A stretch of 45,001 nt of DNA from Ilumatobacter sp. (GTDB taxonomy: Bacteria > Actinomycetota > Acidimicrobiia > Acidimicrobiales > Ilumatobacteraceae), in contig JABDKP010000045.1 of the NCBI GenBank assembly GCA_013002175.1, positions 1 to 45,001 of the forward strand. Reading direction: 5' to 3'. Shown here one piece after another: positions 21,799 through 29,505 of the stretch. Both the position numbers and the translations under genes were made by a program. Within the stretch, counting starts at the first letter, position 1. Each line of letters opens with the position of its first letter. Under the pieces are notes generated by a model that saw only the letters and a list, made by a program, of their open reading frames with translations, was not told where the DNA came from and ran no database searches.

Positions 21799-24506
21799 AA
21801 CGGCTCGAGTCGCTGTGGGCGATGCTGGCGATCGGGCGTCGCTCGGAGAAGGTCGTTGCTGTTGCGATCGGCGTCATGCTGGTCGTCGTCGCGGCAGTGA
21901 TCACGGTCGCACCGAGGGCCCTCACCCGGGCGGAGGAATCGAGCTTGGAACAGGCCGTCGAGGACGCGCCCGCCGTGCTCAAGCGGATGTCCGTGCGCGC
22001 GATCGAAGACTTCGGCACCGGCGCCGGTGACGACCCGCTGAGCGCGCCACGCGACGTGGTCGCCCGGGCCGCGGAGGCGATTCCGGAGACGGTCGCGTCC
22101 AGCTTCGGTCCGGCGCGTGTGATCCTCGACTCCAACCGGTTCAACGTCCGCACGGTGAACGGCACCGCTCCGGCATCACCGACGCTCTTGACGATGCGGA
22201 TCGATCCCGGGCTCGCCGACCACAGCCGGGTCGTCGAGGGTCGGGCGGCCGCCGCCGTCTCGGAATCGGTCGGGCGCCGGCAGGTCATCGACCTCGAGTT
22301 GAGCACGGTGGCGGCGGACGTGATGGGCTGGTCGCTCGGCGATGAGCTCGAAGTGGTGGCCGACACGACCGACACGGTGACCCGACGGTTCGTCGGCGGG
22401 CTTCCCGACCCGTTCATCGTCCGGCTCGTCGGCCTCCGCGAGCTCGATGACGTGAGCGACCTCCACTGGTTCGGGGATTCCCGATTGCACCGTCCGACCG
22501 TGTCCGACACCGGGCTGGGTGCGACGTTCTCCGTGCACGGGTCGATCGATGTCGACGCGTACTCCGCCCGGCCGTTCACGGTGAACGGTCGCAGCCCGTT
22601 CCTCGTCGAGCAGCGGCGTGATCTCCTGCCGTCGACCGTCACGGTCGACACGACCGACGAACTCGTGGCGGGGTTGGTCGCGCTGGAAGCTGCCACCGTG
22701 TCGCGGCCGTCGCCGGGCCGGCCCGGTGTCGCGGTCGGTCTGCGCAGGGTGCTGTCTGCGGAGGCCGATCAGCGCGCAGTTGCCCGGTCCACGCTGGTCG
22801 TCGCCGCGGTCGGCGTCGTCGCGGTCGCCTTGGCAGTACTGGCCCAGTCGCTCCAGGTGGCGTTCTCCCGCCGCCGCAGCTGGCTGAACGTCGCTCGCGC
22901 TCGCGGTGCCTCCCCGTCACAGGTGGTGACGACGACGATGCTCGAGGTCGGGATCGTCGCAGCCGTCGCTGTCGTCGTCGGCACGATCGCCGCCCGGCTC
23001 GCGATCGGCGGGACGTCGTCGACGGTCGAGGCGCGGCTGCTCGTCGGGCTGTGGCTCGGCGCCGTCACCGTCGCCGGGCTGCTCGCCGTCGCCGAGGTGC
23101 GCCGCTCGACGGCCACTGCGAGCCGCGTGGGGACGCGGGCCCGCCTCGGCAAGTGGGGCCGGGTCAGCGGCACGGTGCTGGTCGTCGTCGCGATCGGCAG
23201 CCTGATCACGTTCCGCCGGAGGGGGCTCGCCGTCGAGGCGGGGGACATCGACGCCCTGGTCGTGTTGCTGCCGGTGCTCGTGCCGCTCGCCGTCGTCTTC
23301 CTCACTCGCTGGATCGTGCCGCTCGTTCTCGGGCTCGTCGCTCGCCTCGGCATGAACCTCGGTCCCGGACGCCTCGTCGGAGTCCGCCGCGCGATCTCCG
23401 ACCCCGGCGCGGGTGCCGGGCTGATCGCAGTGCTCGCGCTCGCGCTGACCGTCGCCGGCCTGGGCCTCGGGGTCAACCGTTCGTTGGAGGCCGGGATCGC
23501 CGATGCGAGCTGGGCCGAGGTCGGCGCGCCGTACCGGATCGATTCGCGAGACCCGGAGATCTCTGAGGCGGTCGCCGACATCGACGACATCGAGGTGGCC
23601 GAATACGGCGACAACCAGTTCCGGCTCCAGCAGGGCGGCGACGTGACGACGGCTCGGCTGATCAACATCGAGACGACAGCGGTCGAGGAGTTGACCTCGG
23701 GGACGGCGGCGGATCTCCGGCTCCCGGACGCGCTGCTGCTCGCCGACGACGAAGGCCGCATCCCGGTGGTCGCATCGCGCCGCATCGGCGGACAGCCGAT
23801 CCGGCGCGGTGACGTGGTCCGTGGCACGGGATCCGTCGGCGAAGTCGAGTTCGTCGCGGTCCAGGTCCGCGACGAGGCGTTCGGGCACGACCGCGACTGG
23901 ATCATCGCCGACCGCGCCGTGTTCGAGGGGGTCACCGCTCGCGAGGCGCCGACCAGCAGCCTGCTGTTCGAACTCCCGGATGAGCGGCGGGCCGACCTCG
24001 ATGCGCTCGTCGAGTCGGAGGGGCTCGTCGTCGAGGACCGGTCGTCTGTCGCCGATCGGCAGCGCCGTGACCCGCTGGTCCGTGCCGTCCGTCGGGGATA
24101 CCTCGCCGCCGGCGCCGTCGCGTCGGCGCTCGGGCTGATGGGCGTTGCGGGGCTGGCGATCGTGACGGCCCGCCAGCGCCGCCGCGAGGTGGCGGTGCTC
24201 GGGCTGCTCGGCGCGAGCCGTGTGGAGATCGCACGGGCCGTCCGCTCGGAGCTGATCGGGCCGGTGGCTGCGGGGATCGTGTTCGGAACCGTGCTCGGGG
24301 CGCTGATGACGGCGGCGTTCGACGGGCGCTTCGATCTCTCGCCGTTCACCGACGGTGCCGTCGTCGACTTCCGCGCGGACGTGGCCGGCCAGTTGGTCGC
24401 CGCGGGCGCGGTGGTCGTCGGCGCGCTCGTTCTGATGGTCGCACTCGTCAGGCGGATCGTGCACGTGCGCGTCGACGACATCATGCGGGTGGACGGCGCC
24501 GCATGA
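21795..24506 (+). CDS. ABC exporter permease, FtsX/MacB type (second subunit)
   Basis: 903 residues starting at a GTG that overlaps the stop of the first permease. The architecture is similar: one N-terminal helix (VAVAIGVMLVVVAAVITVAP), a large outer domain, a central helix cluster with the coupling sequence RRSWLNVARARGASPSQV, a second outer domain, and three C-terminal helices containing RRREVAVLGLLGASRVEIA. The pair would form a heterodimeric permease. The substrate is unknown. The two ATPases follow 49 nt downstream. Confidence 0.88.
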   Translation: MKRLESLWAMLAIGRRSEKVVAVAIGVMLVVVAAVITVAPRALTRAEESSLEQAVEDAPAVLKRMSVRAIEDFGTGAGDDPLSAPRDVVARAAEAIPETVASSFGPARVILDSNRFNVRTVNGTAPASPTLLTMRIDPGLADHSRVVEGRAAAAVSESVGRRQVIDLELSTVAADVMGWSLGDELEVVADTTDTVTRRFVGGLPDPFIVRLVGLRELDDVSDLHWFGDSRLHRPTVSDTGLGATFSVHGSIDVDAYSARPFTVNGRSPFLVEQRRDLLPSTVTVDTTDELVAGLVALEAATVSRPSPGRPGVAVGLRRVLSAEADQRAVARSTLVVAAVGVVAVALAVLAQSLQVAFSRRRSWLNVARARGASPSQVVTTTMLEVGIVAAVAVVVGTIAARLAIGGTSSTVEARLLVGLWLGAVTVAGLLAVAEVRRSTATASRVGTRARLGKWGRVSGTVLVVVAIGSLITFRRRGLAVEAGDIDALVVLLPVLVPLAVVFLTRWIVPLVLGLVARLGMNLGPGRLVGVRRAISDPGAGAGLIAVLALALTVAGLGLGVNRSLEAGIADASWAEVGAPYRIDSRDPEISEAVADIDDIEVAEYGDNQFRLQQGGDVTTARLINIETTAVEELTSGTAADLRLPDALLLADDEGRIPVVASRRIGGQPIRRGDVVRGTGSVGEVEFVAVQVRDEAFGHDRDWIIADRAVFEGVTAREAPTSSLLFELPDERRADLDALVESEGLVVEDRSSVADRQRRDPLVRAVRRGYLAAGAVASALGLMGVAGLAIVTARQRRREVAVLGLLGASRVEIARAVRSELIGPVAAGIVFGTVLGALMTAAFDGRFDLSPFTDGAVVDFRADVAGQLVAAGAVVVGALVLMVALVRRIVHVRVDDIMRVDGAA

Positions 24507-24555
24507 GCCGCCCTGATCTACCATTCCGACACGGCACTGCGCCGAGGAGCACTGG

Positions 24556-25512
24556 ATGACTGCAACGCTCTCACTGACGAAACAGGCCGGCAACGATGCC
24601 GACGGCCGGATCCACTGCGAGGGGCTGGTCCGCATCTACAAGACGTCCGAGATCGAGGTCCTCGCCCTCCAGGGACTGGACTTCCATGTCGAGCCGGGCG
24701 AGCTGATCACCGTTGTGGGTGCATCCGGCTCCGGGAAGTCGACGCTGCTCAACGTGCTCGGTGGCCTCGATCAGCCGACGGCCGGGGTGGTCCGTGTCGG
24801 CGGCCACGACCTGATGACGATGAACGCCGTGCAGCGCAACGCGTACCGGCGCGACACGGTCGGCTTCGTCTGGCAGCAGACGGCGAAGAACCTCCAGCCC
24901 TACCTCGACGCCCGGAGCAACGTCGAGTTCCCCCTTGCCATCGCCGGTCACCCGCGTCGCGCGCGCCGGGTTCGCTCGGAACAGTTGCTCGAGATCGTCG
25001 GCCTGCTGGACCGCGCGAAACACCGTCCGGCCGAGCTGTCCGGTGGCGAGCAGCAGCGCGTGGCGATCGCCGTCGCGTTGGCGAACGAGCCGCGCATCCT
25101 GCTCGCCGACGAGCCGACGGGCGAGTTGGACACCGCGACCGCGATCGAGGTGTTCGACGTCCTCCGTGCGGTCAACGCCGAGCTCGGCGTGACCGGTGTC
25201 GTCGTGACCCACGACCCGCTCGTCTCGCAGCAGGTCGACCGGACGGTGGCGATCCGCGACGGCCGGATCAGCTCGGAGATCGTGCGCGAGGGAGCGGGAC
25301 TGGACGCGACGCGCGTCATCGCTCGCGAATACGCCGTCCTCGACTCTGCCGGCCGGCTGCAGTTGCCCGAGCGCTACGTCGAGGCGCTGGACCTCACACG
25401 GCGCGTCCGACTGGAATTGGAGTCGGACCACATCGGCGTGTGGCCGGAGTTCGAGCACGAGGAGAGCCGTTGGGAACGGCCGGAGGCGCACGGCTTCGGG
25501 GAGGACCGATGA
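24556..25512 (+). CDS. ABC transporter ATPase with C-terminal AbrB/SpoVT-like domain
   Basis: 318 residues. LolD/MacB-type nucleotide-binding domain: Walker A GASGSGKS (55-62), Q-loop around WQQ (106-108), signature LSGGEQQR (161-168), Walker B ILLADEP (181-187), H-loop His219 (VTHD). About 80 extra residues follow; 258-297 (EYAVLDSAGRLQLPERYVEA...) match the swapped-hairpin pattern of AbrB/MazE/SpoVT domains. That domain usually binds DNA or oligomerises, so here it may dimerise or regulate the ATPase. A GAGGAG ribosome-binding site precedes the ATG, and a TACCAT hexamer (24519-24524) could be an internal promoter. It overlaps the next ATPase as ATGA. Confidence 0.92.
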   Translation: MTATLSLTKQAGNDADGRIHCEGLVRIYKTSEIEVLALQGLDFHVEPGELITVVGASGSGKSTLLNVLGGLDQPTAGVVRVGGHDLMTMNAVQRNAYRRDTVGFVWQQTAKNLQPYLDARSNVEFPLAIAGHPRRARRVRSEQLLEIVGLLDRAKHRPAELSGGEQQRVAIAVALANEPRILLADEPTGELDTATAIEVFDVLRAVNAELGVTGVVVTHDPLVSQQVDRTVAIRDGRISSEIVREGAGLDATRVIAREYAVLDSAGRLQLPERYVEALDLTRRVRLELESDHIGVWPEFEHEESRWERPEAHGFGEDR

Positions 25513-26267
25513 GCACGATCGTCGAACTGCGTGGCGTCACCAAGGACTATCCCGGAGCGCGAGATGTCGTGCATGCGTTGCGTTCGGTCGACCTCAGCGT
25601 CGGAGCGGGCAAGCTGGTCGCTGTCCACGGCCGATCCGGCTCTGGCAAGACGACGCTGCTGAACGTGATCGGCGGGCTCGATCGGGCCGACGCCGGTGAG
25701 GCCGAGGTGTGCGGTCTCGACCTGTTCGCGGCGTCCGACCGGGAGCTCGCCGAGCTGCGACGCACCCGAGTGTCGTTCGTGTTCCAGGCGTTCGGTCTGC
25801 TGCCGGTGCTGAGCGCGGCCGAGAACGTCGAGGTGCCGCTGCGCCTGCAGGGCATCGCACGCGATGCGCGGGCGGCGCGCGTTCGCGAGCTGCTCGACCT
25901 CGTCGGGCTGGCGCCACGCGCTGCACATCGGCCGAGCGAACTGTCCGGTGGCGAGCAGCAGCGGGTCGCGATCGCCCGGTCGCTGGCCGCGTCACCCTCG
26001 TTGCTGATCGCCGACGAACCGACGGGCCAGTTGGACTCGCGAACCGGCGCCGAGATCATGGCGCTGATCCACCAGGTGGTTGCCGAGCGCAGCGTCGCCG
26101 CGATCGTGGCGACCCATGACCTGTCGATCATCGACGTCGCGGACCACCAACTCGAGCTGAGCGACGGCGCCGTGGTGAACGGTCAGCGGCCTCGCAGCTA
26201 CGCCGAGTCGCACCCGGGCGGGTCCGAGGCCGACGGCGCGGGATGGTCGCGGCCGGAACCGAGCTGA
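25509..26267 (+). CDS. ABC transporter ATPase (LolD/MacB type)
   Basis: 252 residues, a standard nucleotide-binding domain: Walker A GRSGSGKT (41-48), Q-loop FQAF, signature LSGGEQQR (145-152), Walker B LLIADEP, His in ATHDLS. The last 30 residues are a short polar tail. It is the fourth gene of the exporter operon (18517-26267) and probably pairs with the AbrB-tailed ATPase to serve the two permeases. The ATG overlaps the upstream stop. Confidence 0.93.
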   Translation: MSTIVELRGVTKDYPGARDVVHALRSVDLSVGAGKLVAVHGRSGSGKTTLLNVIGGLDRADAGEAEVCGLDLFAASDRELAELRRTRVSFVFQAFGLLPVLSAAENVEVPLRLQGIARDARAARVRELLDLVGLAPRAAHRPSELSGGEQQRVAIARSLAASPSLLIADEPTGQLDSRTGAEIMALIHQVVAERSVAAIVATHDLSIIDVADHQLELSDGAVVNGQRPRSYAESHPGGSEADGAGWSRPEPS

Positions 26268-26284
26268 TGGGCGAAGCCCGGGCG

Positions 26285-26644
26285 CTAGGAGATGCTCGAG
26301 TCGGGCAGTCGGAAACCGGCCCGGCGCAGCACGTCGAGGGGAACGCGCACCTCGAGCCATGTCTCGATGTCGATCCCGTGGCGGCGGCCGAACGATCTCG
26401 CGACCCGTGTGAACGCATCTTCTGCGTCCGTCCGACCGCTGTCAGTGTCGGCGTCGGGATCGCCCGGTGCCGTGCCGTCGGCGCGCAGGAGCTCCAGATA
26501 CTCACGGACGTGGCGTTGCTGCGCCTCGAGGGCGCCCATCACCTCCGCCTTGCACGGCGTCGACCGCTTCCGGTCGACCCGCCGACGCGGCCAACGGCGG
26601 TAGCCGTCCTCCTCCGCGTATTCCCTCATCGCCCAATCCGACAT
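26285..26644 (-). CDS. Small conserved-looking hypothetical protein
   Basis: 119 residues. The N-terminal third is basic and tryptophan-containing (REYAEEDGYRRWPRRRVDRK), the middle is helical (CKAEVMGALEAQQRHVREYLELL) with an Asp/Gly/Thr-rich linker, and the end (FGRRHGIDIETWLEVRVP, LDVLRRAGF) looks like a small helical module, possibly DNA-contacting. I recognise no family. A good ribosome-binding site (GGAGGACCC just before ATG) supports it as a real gene. It lies 17 nt from the convergent ATPase stop. Confidence 0.65.
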   Translation of the reverse strand: MSDWAMREYAEEDGYRRWPRRRVDRKRSTPCKAEVMGALEAQQRHVREYLELLRADGTAPGDPDADTDSGRTDAEDAFTRVARSFGRRHGIDIETWLEVRVPLDVLRRAGFRLPDSSIS

Positions 26645-26691
26645 GGGTCCTCCACTACTTCTGACTCGGACGGCTCGCTTCCCTCCCGCCC

Positions 26692-26701
26692 TCTTCGAAG
26701 A
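26692..26701. other. 10-bp palindrome TCTTCGAAGA
   Basis: Perfect palindrome in the 79-nt gap upstream of the 26285-26644 gene and downstream of the DsbB-like gene on the same strand. Could be an operator or a weak hairpin. Confidence 0.25.
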
Positions 26702-26723
26702 AGTGTCCGCGCCCGCCGAATTC

Positions 26724-27251
26724 TTACAGCGGGGGCGACATTTGTGCCGAGCGTCGGTGGCCGATCATGGAGACCGAGCCGATCGTGGCGATCAGCACGA
26801 AGCAGATGCCCGCCATCTGCGGGATCGACAGGAACCCGAACGCGTCGACCCAGGTGGCGCTGCACGGGTTGGTGAACTCGCAGAAGTTGCTCTGCTCGGG
26901 GAACCACTGGATCCACACGTGGTAGCCCGAGACCACGGCGCCGACGGCCGCGATCGGCACGACGTAGCGGAAGATCCGACGGTCACGCCAGACCGCCGCC
27001 AGCACGAGCAGCACGGCGAGCGGGTACATCGCGATCCGCTGGAACCAGCACAGTTTGCACGGGATGAAGTCGGCGACTTCGGAGAAGTAGAGGCTGCCCG
27101 CCATCGCACCGGTGGCGATCGCGGCGGCGAGGGGCACTGCCCACCCGGCGAGCAGGATGCGCCCACGCGGGACCACGAGGCCGACCAGGACCATCGCGAC
27201 GAAACCGAACATCACGAGCGCGAACACGTTGGCGACAGTGGGCGGCTCCAT
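26724..27251 (-). CDS. DsbB/BdbC-like disulfide bond formation membrane protein
   Basis: 175 residues with four to five hydrophobic helices. Two redox cysteine pairs are present: CKLC in PCKLCWFQR, the hallmark of DsbB/BdbC, and CEFTNPC in the second outer loop. It would reoxidise a DsbA-like thioredoxin and pass electrons to quinone. No dsbA-like partner is encoded nearby. I start at the ATG at 27251 because a CAGACT hexamer ends 7 nt upstream; an in-frame ATG at 27281 is an alternative. Divergent from the thiolase, whose start has the same hexamer. Confidence 0.88.
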   Translation of the reverse strand: MEPPTVANVFALVMFGFVAMVLVGLVVPRGRILLAGWAVPLAAAIATGAMAGSLYFSEVADFIPCKLCWFQRIAMYPLAVLLVLAAVWRDRRIFRYVVPIAAVGAVVSGYHVWIQWFPEQSNFCEFTNPCSATWVDAFGFLSIPQMAGICFVLIATIGSVSMIGHRRSAQMSPPL

Positions 27252-27351
27252 CGACCGCAGTCTGCCAGCGTGACGCAACATCCCCCAGGGGCGAACGTCC
27301 CGGCGCCCGGGTGCGACCGTCGGACCCGCGGCTTGTCAGACTGGTCGCACC

Positions 27352-28575
27352 ATGGCTGACGCACTGATCATCGACGCCTGCCGCACCCCCAGGGGCATCG
27401 GCAAACCCGGCAAGGGCGCGCTCGCGCACCTCCACCCGCACGAACTCGCGGCCACCGTGCTGAAGGCGCTCGTCGAACGCAACGACTTCGACACCGCGGA
27501 CGTCGACGATGTCGTCTGGGGGACGAGCTCGCAGGTCATGGAGCAGAGCGGCGATCTCGGGCGGATGGCTGCCCTCGACGCGGGCTACGACATCACGGCC
27601 AGCGGCGCGACGCTCGACCGGTTCTGCGGGTCCGGGATCACGAGCGCCAACTATGCCGCGCACGCCGTGATGGCCGGGATGGAGGATCTCGTCGTGTCGG
27701 GTGGCACCGAGATGATGTCGCTGCCGAAGCAGGGCCTGCTGCCGATCGGCGCGAACAACCCGCACCTGCAGGAGATCCATCCGCAGTCGCACCAGGGTGT
27801 GTGCGCCGACGCGATCGCCACGATGGAGGGCATCCCACGTGTGGCGCTCGACGCGCACGCGGTCGAATCGCAGGCCCGTGCGGCCATGGCGATCAAGGAG
27901 GGCCGATTCGACAAGAGTCTGGTCCCGGTGCTCGACCACGACGGCGTCGTCGTCCTCGACCGTGAGGAATTCCCGCGCCCTGGTACCACGATGGAATCGC
28001 TGGCCGCGCTCGCACCGAGCTTCCCGCGGGTCGCCGACCACCGCCACGCCGAGGGTGCGCCGACGTATCGCGAGCTGATCAACCAGAAGTACCCGGACCT
28101 CGACATCGGACACGTCCATCACGCCGGCAACTCGTCTGGTGTCGTCGACGGCGCGGCGGCACTGCTGTTCGCCGGCGAGGACTACGCGCGGGTCAACGGA
28201 CTGACGGCGCGAGCGCGGGTCGTCGCGACGGCGAACATGGGCGATGACCCCACGCTGATGCTCAACGCGCCGGTCCCTGCGGCGCGCAAGGTGTTGGAGC
28301 GCGCGGGCATGACGCTCGCCGACGTCGACCTGTTCGAGATCAACGAGGCATTCGCCGTCGTCTCCGAGAAGTTCCAACGAGACCTCGACCTCGACCGCGA
28401 CCGCGTGAACGTCAACGGGGGAGCGATGGCGCTCGGTCACCCGATCGGTGCGACCGGGGCGATCCTGATCGGCACCGTACTCGACGAACTCGAACGACGT
28501 GACCTCCAGGTCGGGCTCGTCACGATGTGCGCGGGCGGTGGGATGGCGCCGGCGATCGTCATCGAGCGGGTCTGA
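27352..28575 (+). CDS. Acetyl-CoA acetyltransferase (thiolase)
   Basis: 407 residues, full thiolase length. Active-site Cys92 sits in LDRFCGSGITSAN, the C-terminal histidine in GGAMALGHPIGATGA, and the second cysteine (about 393) in MCAGGGMAP. Thiolases either cleave 3-ketoacyl-CoA in beta-oxidation or condense two acetyl-CoA. The FCGSG form is common in actinobacterial FadA-like enzymes, favouring degradation (inference). No other fatty-acid genes are adjacent. CAGACT ends 9 nt before the ATG and no Shine-Dalgarno is seen. Confidence 0.93.
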   Translation: MADALIIDACRTPRGIGKPGKGALAHLHPHELAATVLKALVERNDFDTADVDDVVWGTSSQVMEQSGDLGRMAALDAGYDITASGATLDRFCGSGITSANYAAHAVMAGMEDLVVSGGTEMMSLPKQGLLPIGANNPHLQEIHPQSHQGVCADAIATMEGIPRVALDAHAVESQARAAMAIKEGRFDKSLVPVLDHDGVVVLDREEFPRPGTTMESLAALAPSFPRVADHRHAEGAPTYRELINQKYPDLDIGHVHHAGNSSGVVDGAAALLFAGEDYARVNGLTARARVVATANMGDDPTLMLNAPVPAARKVLERAGMTLADVDLFEINEAFAVVSEKFQRDLDLDRDRVNVNGGAMALGHPIGATGAILIGTVLDELERRDLQVGLVTMCAGGGMAPAIVIERV

Positions 28576-28587
28576 ACCGCTTCGACG

Positions 28588-29490
28588 TCACGCGTCGACG
28601 AGCGCCGGGCTCTGCGCGCGGATGAAGCGGGCGGCGCGAACGAGCGCGGCGTTGGCCTCGGGCATGAAGCCGACGAAGGCCTGGTACACGTGCCACATTC
28701 CGTCCTGCAGGTCGAGTTCGTGCTCGACGCCGGCGGCCGCAGCCCGTTCAGCGAGTCGTTCGGAGTCGGACAGCAACACTTCGTCGGTCCCGGTCTGGAT
28801 CAGCAGCGGCGGCAAGCCGGTGAGGTCGGCGAACAGCGGGGAGATGCCCGGATCGTCGAGCGGTCGATCACCGGCGTACATCTCCGCTGTCGCCGTGATC
28901 AGCTTGCCGTTGATCATCGGATCGATCTCGTCGTTGGCCGTCACCGACTCTCCGGAGCCGGTGAGGTCCGTCCACGGCGACAGCAGATACGCGCACGCCG
29001 GAAGGGGGTCGCCCGCATCGCGCAGCACGCACATCGTGGCGAGTGCGGCGCCGCCGCCGGCCGAATCGCCTGCGATCGTGATCAGCGCGGGGTCGACCCG
29101 CGACGCCAGGTCGCGGTACGCGGCGACGCAGTCGTCGATCGCGGCCGGGTAGACGTGCTCGGGCGCCAGGCGGTACTCGATCAGCGTGACGACCGCCCCG
29201 GCGTACTTCGCCAACCGGGCACCGAGCCGGATGTGGCTCTGTGGGGAGCCGAGGATGTAGCCACCGCCGTGGAGATAGAGGATGTGACGATCCGGTTCGA
29301 CCGCGGTCGGTGTGGCGACGATCGCCGCGACGCCACCGACCGTCGTCTCCGTGTAGTCGACTCGGCGCGGCTTCGGCAGCTTGCCCGCACGGTCCATCGC
29401 GATGCGCCGCTGGGGCAGCGGCACCTTCTCGTCCTGAATGAGCCGGCCGAGCAGCCGGCGCATCAGTCGGGCTCTGAAGCTGATCGCCAT
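28588..29490 (-). CDS. Alpha/beta hydrolase of the hormone-sensitive lipase family
   Basis: 300 residues. The oxyanion motif HGGG (74-77) and the nucleophile elbow GDSAGG with Ser143 define the HSL (family IV) esterases; the Asp (GTDEVLL) and His (DGMWHVYQ) of the triad follow in order. Likely a cytoplasmic carboxylesterase acting on short acyl or xenobiotic esters. It lies 15 nt after ppc on the same strand, but a TAGGGT hexamer 6 nt before its ATG suggests its own leaderless promoter. Convergent with the thiolase, 12 nt apart. Confidence 0.92.
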   Translation of the reverse strand: MAISFRARLMRRLLGRLIQDEKVPLPQRRIAMDRAGKLPKPRRVDYTETTVGGVAAIVATPTAVEPDRHILYLHGGGYILGSPQSHIRLGARLAKYAGAVVTLIEYRLAPEHVYPAAIDDCVAAYRDLASRVDPALITIAGDSAGGGAALATMCVLRDAGDPLPACAYLLSPWTDLTGSGESVTANDEIDPMINGKLITATAEMYAGDRPLDDPGISPLFADLTGLPPLLIQTGTDEVLLSDSERLAERAAAAGVEHELDLQDGMWHVYQAFVGFMPEANAALVRAARFIRAQSPALVDA

Positions 29491-29496
29491 CCCGTG

Positions 29497-29502
29497 ACCC
29501 TA
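29497..29502 (-). promoter_or_regulatory. -10-like TAGGGT upstream of the HSL-family hydrolase
   Basis: TAGGGT on the minus strand, 6 nt before the ATG at 29490, in the short gap after ppc. No Shine-Dalgarno. Confidence 0.4.
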
Positions 29503-29505
29503 GTG

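Noticed and set aside
20194..24635. Very long minus-strand open frames (up to about 570 codons) opposite the permeases
   Set aside because: Composition is Arg/Ser/Thr/Pro-rich with no domains or membrane segments; the plus-strand frames have clear FtsX features and tight gene overlaps.
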